Assembly: GCA_029624735.1 (NCBI GenBank)
Contig: JARSSM010000006.1
Location: 1-64,000 of the forward strand
DNA from: Defluviicoccus sp.
GTDB taxonomy: Bacteria > Pseudomonadota > Alphaproteobacteria > Rhodospirillales > Defluviicoccaceae
DNA length: 64,000 nucleotides
Reading direction: 5' to 3'
The position numbers and the translations under genes are program-made. Of the stretch, positions 9,124 through 17,819 are shown in pieces; position 1 is the first letter of the stretch; every line of letters begins with the position of its first letter. The notes under the pieces were generated by a model that saw nothing but the letters and a program-made list of their open reading frames with translations, was not told the DNA's origin and did no database searches.

Positions 9124-10313
9124 AAGAGGACTTCATCTTCACGTCGGAATCGGTCACTGCCGGGCACCCCGACAAGCTCTGCGATGGCATCAGCGACGCG
9201 ATCGTCGATCGCTTCATGCAGCAAGATCCATTCTCGAAGATCGTGGTCGAAAGCGTCGTCGCCACCGGCATCTTGTTCCTCGCGGCGCGCTTTGCGTCGA
9301 AGGCGACCGTCGATCTACCGGGTGTGGCGCGGCAGGTGGTCCACGACGCGGGTTACGAGGACGAAGGCTTCAATCCCAAAACCTGCAGCGTCATGACCAG
9401 CCTCAACGAACTGCCGCGCGAGGAGCGGAGCGAGCGCGACGAACGCGAGATGGATGACGACGAGATCGAGCGCCTCGTGGTCGACAGTCAGGCGACCGTT
9501 TTCGGCTTCGCATGCGGACAGACCCCGGCCTTGATGCCGCTGCCGATCTGGCTCGCGCACAAGCTGGCGCGCCGGCTCGCTGCCGTGCGCGAGCGGGGCG
9601 ATCTCGCGTACCTGGCTCCGGACGGCAAGACGCAGGTGAGCGTCGAATACCGGCATCGGCGGGCGCGCCGGATCCATGGCTTGACCCTGATCGCGGCATC
9701 GAAGGGCGGCCGGCCAGTCAAGCGCAAACAGCTGCATGACGATCTCATGGAACACGTCGTCAAGCCGGTGTTCCGCGACGAGCCGGTCGGGCCGGACCAC
9801 GCGACCCGCATCTTTATCAATCCCTTCGGGCCGGTGCTGATCGGCGGCCCGGCGATGCATGCAGGCCTCACTGGCCGCAAGACGGGCGTTGACACCTATG
9901 GCGAGTACGCCCGCCAGAGCGGTTCGGCGCTGAGCGGCAAGGATCCGTCGCGCATCGACCGGGTCGGTGCCTACATGGCCCGCTATGCGGCCAAGAACGT
10001 TGTTTGTGCCGGCCTTGCCAGCGAGTGCGAGGTGCAGCTCAGCTATTCGATCGGATTGGCGCGGCCGGTGAGCACACAGGTCGAAACCTTTGGCACCGGC
10101 CGCATCCCCGACCGCGAGATCGCAGCACGCATTGCCCGCGCGATCGACTTCCGCCTGGCCGGGATCATTCGCCGCTTTGACCTGAGGTTCCTGCCGAGCC
10201 GCAGCGAACAGGGCTTCTACCGAAGGCTCGCGGCCTATGGCCACGTCGGCAGGCTTGATCTGGACGCTCCATGGGAGCGCACGGACAAGGTGGACGCCTT
10301 GCAGGCGGGGTGA
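9120..10313 (+). CDS. Divergent methionine adenosyltransferase (MetK) paralog
   Basis: This 397-residue protein aligns end to end with MetK. Retained features: GHPDK (H16, D18, K19), E44, the DGKTQV lysine (K170), GLTGRK (R253, K254), SGKDP (K274) and D280, which are the ATP, phosphate, Mg and K+ residues of the E. coli enzyme. Positions that contact methionine in E. coli MetK are changed: GGE to AAR (R57), QSPDI to LPREE (L98), GDQG to DSQA (S123), GDCGLTGRK to MHAGLTGRK (H247), and PSK to PSR (R278). It therefore probably binds ATP but may not use methionine normally. It starts inside the P-type ATPase stop codon. A housekeeping metK elsewhere in the genome is expected. Comparison with E. 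coli is from memory. Confidence 0.85.
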   Translation: MKEDFIFTSESVTAGHPDKLCDGISDAIVDRFMQQDPFSKIVVESVVATGILFLAARFASKATVDLPGVARQVVHDAGYEDEGFNPKTCSVMTSLNELPREERSERDEREMDDDEIERLVVDSQATVFGFACGQTPALMPLPIWLAHKLARRLAAVRERGDLAYLAPDGKTQVSVEYRHRRARRIHGLTLIAASKGGRPVKRKQLHDDLMEHVVKPVFRDEPVGPDHATRIFINPFGPVLIGGPAMHAGLTGRKTGVDTYGEYARQSGSALSGKDPSRIDRVGAYMARYAAKNVVCAGLASECEVQLSYSIGLARPVSTQVETFGTGRIPDREIAARIARAIDFRLAGIIRRFDLRFLPSRSEQGFYRRLAAYGHVGRLDLDAPWERTDKVDALQAG

Positions 10314-10338
10314 GGCGGAATCGGCTGCAGCTCCGGGG

Positions 10339-10878
10339 CTATATGCCGCCGTTGCCACCGCTCCTGCCGTTCATGAGGTGGCTTACGCCAAGGGCGGTCA
10401 ACGCCTGCCATACAAGGGAAACGGCGGGGGGAAGCACGGTGCCCCTGCGCACCTGAACCAAGGCGAGAGTCAACAGCACGAGAGCAAGCAGCGTCCACAG
10501 GTCCCAGGTCCCGCCGGCCGTGTGCCGCACTGAGCGATCGAGTGTGGATGCGGCACTGCGGAGCGCCGGACCGACGGGCGGAAGCGGCGGCGGTGTCGCC
10601 TCGAGGAGGAACAGTCCAGCGCCCGCGGCAAAGCTGCCAAGCGGCAGCAGCACTTCGGCGTGCTCGATCAGCACGCTCGCGGTCAATGGATTGACGTGCA
10701 CACGCCGCACGCCCGGACAGTCGCGCTGAAGCCGTTCGGCAAGAACGGTGAAATACGCTTGGTCGCCCCGGCGCGCCGGTATCTTGAGCCTGGCACGACC
10801 GTGAATGGCGTGGCTCAGATAGGCCGTGGGTGTTCTAGGCAACGCCTTGCGTCGGGTTTGCAGCGGCTTCCATGGCAT
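10339..10878 (-). CDS. HMA2-domain membrane protein
   Basis: The product is up to 179 residues. The N-terminal 75 residues carry an HMA2-like ferredoxin fold with the pattern H-x3-GR-x-R (HAIHGRARLKIPAR) and a later VRRVHVNPLTASVLIEH strand, the same type of domain as at the N terminus of the ATPase on the other strand. Two hydrophobic segments follow (about 80-93 and 128-140), so it is a membrane protein. No CxxC is present, so metal binding is not implied. The ATG at 10878 overlaps the upstream gene by 44 nt. A TTG at 10842, 8 nt inside that gene and after AAGG, is an alternative start. It is convergent with the MetK paralog, whose stop is 25 nt away. Function unknown. Confidence 0.75.
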   Translation of the reverse strand: MPWKPLQTRRKALPRTPTAYLSHAIHGRARLKIPARRGDQAYFTVLAERLQRDCPGVRRVHVNPLTASVLIEHAEVLLPLGSFAAGAGLFLLEATPPPLPPVGPALRSAASTLDRSVRHTAGGTWDLWTLLALVLLTLALVQVRRGTVLPPAVSLVWQALTALGVSHLMNGRSGGNGGI

Positions 10879-11146
10879 CGGAGGGCGTGCCGGCCACGGC
10901 GTCAGCCTCCTGTGCCAGTTCCGCCTTGGCCTCGGCGACGATGTCTTCGGTCATCTCGCCAAGTTCGGCCAAGGTTTCCCGGCCCTTTTCGAGCAGAACA
11001 AGGCCGCTCTTGATGGCAGCCTTCGCGGCAGGCTTGGCCGCGCGCACCAGCGGCGGCAGCAGGATGGGACCTAGAACCGTGACGCCGATCCCGATTGCGA
11101 GGCCTGTAATCACGTTCCTTTTCAGGAGTTCGTCCAGCAGCGCCAT
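10835..11146 (-). CDS. DUF5132-like small membrane-associated protein
   Basis: This 103-residue protein starts at an ATG preceded by AGGGGAAA. It opens with a hydrophobic glycine-rich segment (about residues 10-33), then a Lys/Ala-rich stretch PAAKAAIKSG and an amphipathic helix KGRETLAELGEMTEDIVAEA. This layout matches proteins annotated DUF5132, a family without known function that is often encoded beside HMA2-domain proteins and P-type ATPases (family knowledge from memory). Its stop overlaps the HMA2 gene, so the two are one transcription unit. The C-terminal tail after about residue 85 is low complexity. Confidence 0.7.
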   Translation of the reverse strand: MALLDELLKRNVITGLAIGIGVTVLGPILLPPLVRAAKPAAKAAIKSGLVLLEKGRETLAELGEMTEDIVAEAKAELAQEADAVAGTPSDAMEAAANPTQGVA

Positions 11147-11307
11147 GCGGGTTTCCCCTTGCTTTGGACCTTCGCGCGGCACGCTCCGTCAACGAGGCCT
11201 TGACGGCGAAGGACGGAGCAAAGCCTAGCATGCGGCGCTTGGGCGCGAAAAGGCTGCAGTTGGGTCGGCCTGCAAGGATGGTGAATAGCCAGCGACGGTC
11301 ACTCTGC

Positions 11308-11946
11308 TCAGGGGTGGGCAACGAGCACGATCCGGTGACCCTTTTTCTCGATCTCGGCGCGGACGAGGGTGGAGCCGGGGCGATACCACAGCTCCCCGGC
11401 CAGGTAAGGCGACGTGAACGCATAGTGCTCGGTTTCGATTTCCGCACCTTCAATCACGAGGTTCGCTCGGCCCAACGCGTTTACCGCGAGAGCAACGATG
11501 CCGCCGTCAGAGACATCAAGGACACGGCTCTGGGCGATGAATGCGGGATGCCAGGCGCATGTGGTGGTGAGAAGAGTGGAGGGGGCTGTAGCGCGACCGT
11601 TCGGTCCCTCGATCGCGATCGCCCCTCCGGTGCGCTGGGCGCGAACGTTGATCGTACCGTCGGCATCAATCGTCTCGGCGGTGAGCTCGTGGAGCCGGCC
11701 GGCCCGCCAAGTCTCTTCGACACGATGCTCGTAACGGAACATGGTGACAAAGGCGATCTTGACGCGGATGATGAACGCGTGGCTGACAGTCATCCCACTG
11801 CCGTCGGCGGATGGTGTGATGACGAAGCTGTAGCTGCCGACGGGAGCGTTTTTCCACAGCGCATCGAAGTTCAGCCGCGCCACCTCAGCCGGCGGGGTGA
11901 GCAATGCGGCGCTGGGCCGGCCCGCAGCCATGCTGTCAGGCGCCAT
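11308..11946 (-). CDS. DUF6134-like protein, no obvious signal peptide
   Basis: The frame encodes 212 residues with a beta-rich pattern. It contains LNFDALWKNAPVGSYSF near residue 25, a central region ending WHPAFI, and a C-terminal WYRPGSTLVRAEIEKKGH segment. This resembles alphaproteobacterial DUF6134 proteins, which normally carry an N-terminal export signal. Here the frame upstream is closed by the TGA that ends the S41 protease, and the first 24 residues do not look like a signal peptide. It may therefore be cytoplasmic, mis-started or decaying. It follows the protease on the same strand, separated by 36 nt. Function unknown. Confidence 0.6.
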   Translation of the reverse strand: MAPDSMAAGRPSAALLTPPAEVARLNFDALWKNAPVGSYSFVITPSADGSGMTVSHAFIIRVKIAFVTMFRYEHRVEETWRAGRLHELTAETIDADGTINVRAQRTGGAIAIEGPNGRATAPSTLLTTTCAWHPAFIAQSRVLDVSDGGIVALAVNALGRANLVIEGAEIETEHYAFTSPYLAGELWYRPGSTLVRAEIEKKGHRIVLVAHP

Positions 11947-11982
11947 CGATGGGCAGGTGGAAGGCGCCGATGCGGGCGGCGG

Positions 11983-13479
11983 TCATAGGCGCGGCTGCGC
12001 CTTGATGGCGGCGAGGAAGCGATCGGTAGAACCGGCCTTGAGGTAGGCCATCGCACAGCCGATCTCGCGATCCTTGGTCGGCCCGACGGGGGGACACATC
12101 TGGGTGTCGACCGACGTTTCGGCCATTTGCCGTACCGGGTCGCGGGCGGGCAGGGCGCCTGGAAGGTCGACCTCGTGCGGTTCCTGCTCGGCATCCTTGT
12201 CCTTGGCTGGAAGGAGTTGGATGCGGGGCGTAATCCCGCGCGCCTGGATCTGACTCCCCGACGGGCTGTAATAGAGCGCGGTCGTCAGTTTCAACGCGCC
12301 TCCCTCGGGCAGGCGCATGATCGTCTGGACCGAGCCTTTGCCGAACGAGGTCGACCCCATCACCGTGGCCCGGCCGTTGTCGCCGAGCGCGGCGGCGACG
12401 ATCTCCGCTGCCGAGGCGGAGCCGGCATTGATGAGAACGACGATCGGCAGGCCTGCGACCAGATCGCCCGGCTCGGCCGGAAATCCGCGTTCGCTTGCCG
12501 CCTGACGGCCGCGAATCTTGACGATCAAGCCGTTGTCCAGGAAGGCATCGGCGATCGCAACCGACTGGTCGAGCAACCCGCCAGGGTTGTTGCGGAGGTC
12601 AAGAATGAGCCCGGCCAGGTGCGGATGGTGGGCGCGCAGGTCGTTCAGGGCCTCCTCCAGCCGCTGCGCTGCCTTTTCGTTGAAGCCGACCACGCGCGTG
12701 TACGCGATGTCCCCTTCGACAAACCAGCGCACCGGCTCGATGGTGATAATGGCGCGAGCGACGCTGAGCCGCATCGGCGAGCGGCCATCACGCTGCAGGG
12801 TAAGCTCGACCTTGGTGCCGGGCTGACCGCGCATGGTGTTGACGGCGTCCTTCAAACTCATGCCGCGCACCGAAACGCCATCGATGTGGGTGATCAGGTC
12901 GCCGGTCTTGATGCCGGCCCGCTCGGCGGGCGTGCCCTCGATCGGCGCGATAACCTTGATGAGACCGTCCTGCTGGGTGATCTGGATGCCGAGGCCGCCG
13001 AACTCGCCTGACGTGACCAGCTCCGACTCGTGCAACTCCTCGGGATTGAGGTAGGCCGAGTGGGGATCGAGGGCGGCGGTCATCGCATCGAGCGCAATCT
13101 CGACGAGCTGCGCGGCCGGCAAGGAATGCGGCTTGGGGTTTTGCGCCTTGACGCCCTGAACGGCGGCCTCGATCAGCTTGCCATCCGGCAGGTCGTCCAC
13201 ATAGGCGTCGCTGATTCGTTTGTAGGCGTCGCGAAAGTGCTTGAGCTGGCGGGTATTCTCCGGATCTGCCGCGTACTCCTGGAACACGGCGGAAAATCGC
13301 CCAATCTCCCGCCGGCCGCGCTCTGACAATCGGTAGAAGTCGAAGCCCAGGGAGGCGAGCGCCGTCTCCATCTGCACGGACTGGTCCGAGCAGCCGTTCA
13401 GGCTCGGCCCGAAGCTGGCGCCGATGGCGACCGAGATCAGGACCGCGCCTAATGTCTTGACTTGATCGAACGCGATCAC
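11983..13479 (-). CDS. ctpA: S41-family C-terminal processing peptidase
   Basis: This 498-residue periplasmic serine protease has an N-terminal hydrophobic export segment, a PDZ domain (GGLGIQITQQDG to DAVNTMRGQPG) and a protease core. The catalytic serine is in NAGSASAAEIVA and the lysine in STSFGKGSVQT. CtpA enzymes trim C termini of exported proteins and peptidoglycan hydrolases. The start is GTG at 13479 with AGGGAG upstream. That GTG overlaps the stop of ctaA by 4 nt (GTGA), so translation is coupled. PSLNGC near the end of the hydrophobic segment is a poor lipobox, so lipidation is uncertain. The C-terminal about 70 residues carry several Cys and vary in the family. Confidence 0.92.
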   Translation of the reverse strand: MIAFDQVKTLGAVLISVAIGASFGPSLNGCSDQSVQMETALASLGFDFYRLSERGRREIGRFSAVFQEYAADPENTRQLKHFRDAYKRISDAYVDDLPDGKLIEAAVQGVKAQNPKPHSLPAAQLVEIALDAMTAALDPHSAYLNPEELHESELVTSGEFGGLGIQITQQDGLIKVIAPIEGTPAERAGIKTGDLITHIDGVSVRGMSLKDAVNTMRGQPGTKVELTLQRDGRSPMRLSVARAIITIEPVRWFVEGDIAYTRVVGFNEKAAQRLEEALNDLRAHHPHLAGLILDLRNNPGGLLDQSVAIADAFLDNGLIVKIRGRQAASERGFPAEPGDLVAGLPIVVLINAGSASAAEIVAAALGDNGRATVMGSTSFGKGSVQTIMRLPEGGALKLTTALYYSPSGSQIQARGITPRIQLLPAKDKDAEQEPHEVDLPGALPARDPVRQMAETSVDTQMCPPVGPTKDREIGCAMAYLKAGSTDRFLAAIKAQPRL

Positions 13480-14645
13480 CCCGGCTCCCTCTGCACAGCC
13501 GCACCCGCGGCACTGTCGTACGACGCCGCGGTGGTTGTTATCGTATTGCCACGTGCAGCGAAATGCACGGCTCGGATGGGGGTAACCGCGGCTCCCGGCC
13601 GCAACGCGAACGTGAGCCAAAGCGAAAGCGACCACACGACGACAGCGCCACCCTGGTGTGCGACGCCCAGAGGAACCGGCACGGCCATCAGGACGGTGGC
13701 GGCGCCGAGGCCATATTGTGCCGCGATCGCCAGCAGGAGCAGGCCCGCCGCGCGGTGCGCGCGCGCGTCGGCCCGCATCGCCCGGCTAGCCATGAACAAA
13801 CCGATCGCCGCGGTCAACACGACGGTCGCCAGCAGACGGTGCGTGAACTGGATGGTGGTCACGTCCTCGAAAAAGTTCACGTACAAGGGATGGTATGGAA
13901 AAATCAGCGATGGCACCAACTCGCCATCCATCAGCGGAAACGTGTTGTAGGCGAATCCGGCGTCCGTACCGGCAACGAACCCGCCCCAGATGATGGTCAG
14001 CAGCACGAGCACGCTTGTGCCCACCGCGGCCATGAACAGCGGCGGCGGCCCTGGTTGCGCTTGAGGCTGCGCCGGCTGCGGTGTCGCTACCAGGCCGAAC
14101 GCCGTCCATAGGACCAAACCATAGATGAGCAGTGCCGCGGTCAGATGGGCGACCAGCCGGTACTGGCTGACATCAGGCCGGTCGACCATGCCACTCCTGA
14201 CCATCAGCCAGCCGAGACCGCCTTGAAGTGCGCCGAGAAGAAAGATGAAAGCGAGCCGAAGGCCGAGCCGGCGGTCGATCTGCCGCCTGAGCAGAAAGAT
14301 GAGGAAGGGAAGGAGGAAAACGACCCCCATCAGCCGGCCCGTCAGCCGGTGCACGTACTCGAGCCAAAAGATGCCCTTGAACGCTTCAAGCGTCATTCCG
14401 GCGTTGATTTTCTGGTATTCTGGATAGCCCTGGTAGGCTGCGAATGTCCGCTGCCACTCCGCCTCTGTCAACGGCGGCAGCCAGCCGGTGATGGGCCGCC
14501 ATTCGACCATCGACAGCCCCGAATGCGTCAACCGCGTCGCGCCGCCGAGGACCACCATGAGGAAAACAAAGCCCGCGAGGACGAACAGCCAGATGGCTAT
14601 CCCTCTTTTCCGATCAGCCGCTGCAAGCGCGCCGACAGTACTCAT
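13476..14645 (-). CDS. ctaA: Heme A synthase (COX15/CtaA type 2)
   Basis: This 389-residue integral membrane enzyme, with about eight hydrophobic helices, oxidises the C8 methyl of heme O to make heme A for aa3 oxidases. The family segments GGATRLTHSGLSMVEWRP, LEYVHRLTGR, LVAHLTAALL, FTHRLLAT and VAHQGGAV supply the conserved heme-ligand histidines. The start is the ATG of MSTVGAL at 14645, with only a weak ribosome site. It is divergent from cobA and coupled by a 4-nt overlap to the downstream protease gene. Heme A dependence implies that the organism makes an aa3-type cytochrome oxidase. Its partners (ctaB, cox genes) are not in the window. Confidence 0.94.
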   Translation of the reverse strand: MSTVGALAAADRKRGIAIWLFVLAGFVFLMVVLGGATRLTHSGLSMVEWRPITGWLPPLTEAEWQRTFAAYQGYPEYQKINAGMTLEAFKGIFWLEYVHRLTGRLMGVVFLLPFLIFLLRRQIDRRLGLRLAFIFLLGALQGGLGWLMVRSGMVDRPDVSQYRLVAHLTAALLIYGLVLWTAFGLVATPQPAQPQAQPGPPPLFMAAVGTSVLVLLTIIWGGFVAGTDAGFAYNTFPLMDGELVPSLIFPYHPLYVNFFEDVTTIQFTHRLLATVVLTAAIGLFMASRAMRADARAHRAAGLLLLAIAAQYGLGAATVLMAVPVPLGVAHQGGAVVVWSLSLWLTFALRPGAAVTPIRAVHFAARGNTITTTAASYDSAAGAAVQREPG

Positions 14646-14840
14646 TCGGCAACCGGACCGTTCCCCAACAGGGTACACGAAAGCAACGAAACTGCTGGGG
14701 TCAATATGCGCGTCGTGCCTTGAAAAGCCAAGAGACGTTGCCCAGAAATCGAGGAGGGATCGGCAGCAGCCGTTTCCCGCAGCCGCCACGGCAACAGCGT
14801 GGCAGCGCCCGCCGGCCACACTGTTGGGACATTGAAGGAC

Positions 14841-15638
14841 ATGAGTACGCCATCCGCACCCGGCCGGGGCCGCGTTTTCATCGTTGGCGCAGGACCGGGC
14901 GACCCGGATCTTCTGACCTTGAAAGCCCTGCGGCTCCTGCGCGCAGCCGATGTGATCGTCTTCGATCGCCTCGTTTCGCAAGAGATTCTCGACCTGATTC
15001 CCGCCGGCACGGCGCAGGTATTCGCCGGCAAGATGGCGCGCAACCACCACATGCCGCAGGCCGAGATCAATACGCTTCTGGCAACCCTCGCTTTGAGCGG
15101 CCGCACGGTGGTGCGCCTCAAGGGTGGCGATCCTTACCTGTTCGGCCGCGGCGGCGAGGAGGCGCTCCATCTGGCCCAGCTGGGCATTCCGTTCGAGGTG
15201 GTGCCTGGCGTGACCTCGGCCTCGGGCTGCAGCGCCGCGGCCGGCATTCCGCTTACCCACCGCGACCTCGCGCACCGGGTTCAGCTGATCACGGGCCACG
15301 CGAAGGAGGACGAGCCGCTGGTGTTGGACTGGGCCAAGCTCGCCGAACCGGACGCGACCTTGGTGATCTACATGGGCCGGACCAACATCGGCCGCATCAG
15401 CGCTCAGCTCATCCGGCACGGCCTGCCGCCGGAGACGCCGGCGGCCGCGGTCGTAAACGGGACGCGGGCCGATCAGCAGACGATCCGCACGACCCTGGCG
15501 GATCTGCCGGCGGCGGTGCGCGACCTCGACCACGCGGCGCCAACACTGATCATTATCGGAAAGGTCGCCGCGCTCGCGGAACAGCTCGGATCGTGGGCGC
15601 CGGCCTCCGAATCTGCTCCGGCTGCGCAAGCCCCTTGA
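14841..15638 (+). CDS. cobA: Uroporphyrinogen-III C-methyltransferase
   Basis: This 265-residue SAM-dependent SUMT makes precorrin-2 from uroporphyrinogen III, the branch point to siroheme and cobalamin. The glycine-rich signature VGAGPGDPDLLTLKA is at the N terminus, and RLKGGDPYLFGRGGEE and PGVTSASGCSAAAGIP follow in order. The ATG at 14841 follows GAAGGA closely. It is a stand-alone CobA, not fused to CysG dehydrogenase/chelatase domains. It is divergently transcribed from ctaA and convergent with the universal stress gene. No other cobalamin or siroheme gene is nearby. Confidence 0.94.
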   Translation: MSTPSAPGRGRVFIVGAGPGDPDLLTLKALRLLRAADVIVFDRLVSQEILDLIPAGTAQVFAGKMARNHHMPQAEINTLLATLALSGRTVVRLKGGDPYLFGRGGEEALHLAQLGIPFEVVPGVTSASGCSAAAGIPLTHRDLAHRVQLITGHAKEDEPLVLDWAKLAEPDATLVIYMGRTNIGRISAQLIRHGLPPETPAAAVVNGTRADQQTIRTTLADLPAAVRDLDHAAPTLIIIGKVAALAEQLGSWAPASESAPAAQAP

Positions 15639-15677
15639 CGGCAGCCGCTCGCGGAACCAGCGCGGCCGGTTGCCGCA

Positions 15678-16529
15678 CTAATGCGCCATGAACAACAGGA
15701 GCGAGGTCCGCTCGATCATGTGTTGGGTGACGCTGCCAAGAATGATCTGCCACAACCGGTTGTGGGTGTACGCGCCCATAACCACCATGTCGGCATCCCT
15801 GCAGGCGTCGCTCAAGGTTTGGTCGGGCGAGGCGCTATCGGCGACGACGCGCGGCGTGGCGGCGATGCCGTGCCAGGCGAGGAACTGAACCGCGCCGGCG
15901 CAGGCTGTGTCGACATCCTCTTCGGCGCCGACGGAGACAACGTCAACACGCGTCGCCCGATGCAGGAGCGGCAGGGCGTACTTGATTGCGCGCGCCGACT
16001 CCTTGCTTTCGTTCCAGGCAACGACGATCCGCTTCAGCGCGCCAGGCGCCGCCGCAGCCGCCACCATGACGGGCGCCGCGCTCTCGAAGATCAAGGCGCT
16101 GAAGGGGACGGTTGACAGCACCTCCGGGTGAACGATCGGCCGGCCGATGACGACGAGATCGGCCAGTCTGGCACGGCGGACAACCGCATCCTCCTCGATG
16201 CCGCGGAACTCGATGAAGCGGGCGGAAGCCCCGCTGGGAGTTGGGTTTTCCGCCGCGGCAATGCCAGCACGCGCCCGTGCCTCCTCGAACATCGCCTTCG
16301 CGGCGGCGGCGCGTCCGGCTGATTCCCGCTCGGTCAGCTCGATCAAATCCTGAACGAGCGCGCCGGACATGCCTTCGCCGACCAAGGGGACTGCCGCCGT
16401 TGGCTCCACGCGCACATGCACTGCCTCGACATGCGCCCCAAGCCACCCGCCGACGAAGAGCGCCGTCTCCAGTGCCCCCTGAACCGCCGGTGTCCCGTCG
16501 ACCGGCACGACGATCTTGCGAATGGACAT
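15678..16529 (-). CDS. Tandem-domain universal stress protein (UspA family)
   Basis: This 283-residue cytoplasmic protein has two regions of UspA type. The first begins MSIRKIVVPVDG. The second begins at about residue 165 (KRIVVAWNESKESARA) and ends with the nucleotide-binding loop pattern MGAYTHNRLWQIILGS. The first half lacks a clear G-x2-G-x9-G(S/T) loop and may only dimerise. The start is the ATG before SIRK at 16529. Usp proteins accumulate under stress and often bind ATP. The substrate and partner are unknown. The gene is a single unit, convergent with cobA. Confidence 0.88.
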   Translation of the reverse strand: MSIRKIVVPVDGTPAVQGALETALFVGGWLGAHVEAVHVRVEPTAAVPLVGEGMSGALVQDLIELTERESAGRAAAAKAMFEEARARAGIAAAENPTPSGASARFIEFRGIEEDAVVRRARLADLVVIGRPIVHPEVLSTVPFSALIFESAAPVMVAAAAAPGALKRIVVAWNESKESARAIKYALPLLHRATRVDVVSVGAEEDVDTACAGAVQFLAWHGIAATPRVVADSASPDQTLSDACRDADMVVMGAYTHNRLWQIILGSVTQHMIERTSLLLFMAH

Positions 16530-16633
16530 GACAGCCCTCACCCTGACCATCCTATTGTCGCGCGCGCGGCGACAAAATGCAAAAGTGCTGTGTGGCTGTT
16601 TGGCGCCTGAGGTGGTTGGCGTCTCTTGCGGCG

Positions 16634-17647
16634 TCAGTGCTCGATGCAGAGTTTGCCGAAGTGCTGGCCGCTGGCGAGAAAGTCCATCGCCTTAGGCAGT
16701 TCGCCGAACGCGAAGACACGGTCGACCGCCGGACGCAGGCGGTGGTATTCGACTGCGCGCACCATCGCGAGGAAGTCATCCCGGCTGCCGACGGTAATGC
16801 CCTGCAGGCGGACGTGGCGCGTAACGATCAGGCCTAAGCGCACATCCATCATGCCGCCCGAGAGCACGCCGATCATGCTCACCGTGCCGCCGGGGCGGAT
16901 GGTGCGCAGCGACTGCGGCAGCGTGTCCTGGCCACCGACCTCGACGATGTGATCAAGGCCCTCGCCGCCCACAAGCGCACGTGCGCTCTTTCCCCACTCC
17001 GGCGTGGTCTTGTAGTTGATGGTGGCATCCGCGCCAAGTTCGCGCGCCCGCTCCAGCTTGGCATCGCTCGACGAGGTGACGATCACGAACGCGCCGGCGA
17101 GCTTGGCAAACTGAAGTGCGAACAAGGAGACGCCGCCTGTCCCCTGGATCAGGACCTTCTGGCCGGGCTGGACACAGCCTTCCTTGACGATCGCCGACCA
17201 TGCGGTGAGTGCAGCGCAAGGCAGTGTCGCAGCTTCGACATCGCTCAAGAAATCCGGAACCGGCACGACACCTTCGGCCGGCAACACCATGTGCTCCGCC
17301 ATGGTGCCGTCAAGCTCGCAGCCTAAGCTGAAGCCCAGACGCCGCTCGTCTGGCGGGCCTGCGGACCACGACTGGAAGAATAGGGGACAGACCCGCTCGC
17401 CCAGTTTCGGCGCTGAAACTTCAGCGCCGATCGCGTCGACAATGCCGACACCATCGCTCAACAGTATCAGCGGCAGGGCTTTCATCCGTGCGCCGTAACC
17501 TTTGAGCGGCACCAGCAGATCGCGGAAGTTCAGCGAAGCTGCTTTCATTTTCAGCCGCACCTCGCCCGGGCCGGGCAGGGGTTCCGGCCTTTCGCCAATG
17601 CGGACGTTCTCGCGTGTCCAGCCGCCTTCGACCTGAAAGACCTTCAC
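16634..17647 (-). CDS. Zinc-independent MDR alcohol dehydrogenase / quinone oxidoreductase
   Basis: This 337-residue medium-chain dehydrogenase/reductase has a GroES-like N-terminal domain and a Rossmann domain with the nucleotide loop GTGGVSLFALQFAK. The zinc-site residues of classical alcohol dehydrogenases are not evident, as in quinone oxidoreductase and crotonyl-type subgroups. The best start is GTG at 17647, with GGAGGAA ideally spaced. An ATG four codons upstream lies inside that ribosome site. The NAD(P)H-dependent substrate is not predictable. The upstream region (17648-17819) is shared with the divergent carbonic anhydrase gene. Confidence 0.9.
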   Translation of the reverse strand: MKVFQVEGGWTRENVRIGERPEPLPGPGEVRLKMKAASLNFRDLLVPLKGYGARMKALPLILLSDGVGIVDAIGAEVSAPKLGERVCPLFFQSWSAGPPDERRLGFSLGCELDGTMAEHMVLPAEGVVPVPDFLSDVEAATLPCAALTAWSAIVKEGCVQPGQKVLIQGTGGVSLFALQFAKLAGAFVIVTSSSDAKLERARELGADATINYKTTPEWGKSARALVGGEGLDHIVEVGGQDTLPQSLRTIRPGGTVSMIGVLSGGMMDVRLGLIVTRHVRLQGITVGSRDDFLAMVRAVEYHRLRPAVDRVFAFGELPKAMDFLASGQHFGKLCIEH

Positions 17648-17819
17648 CGTTTCCTCCATTCATTCTTGTTTGTTGGCATCACCGCCGCGTTCATCCTCAC
17701 ACATGGTTGCGTTCTTGCCGCTACCACGGCATCATGTGAAAAAAATGGCGATAATCAAGGGATGACTGGCTGCCGCGATGCACTGGCGGCGGCATAAGCC
17801 AGGCACCCAGGGAGGATAC

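Noticed and set aside
14646..15629. Upstream extension of the ctaA frame antisense to cobA
   Set aside because: Heme A synthase similarity begins only at MSTVGAL, and the extension has no homology features.
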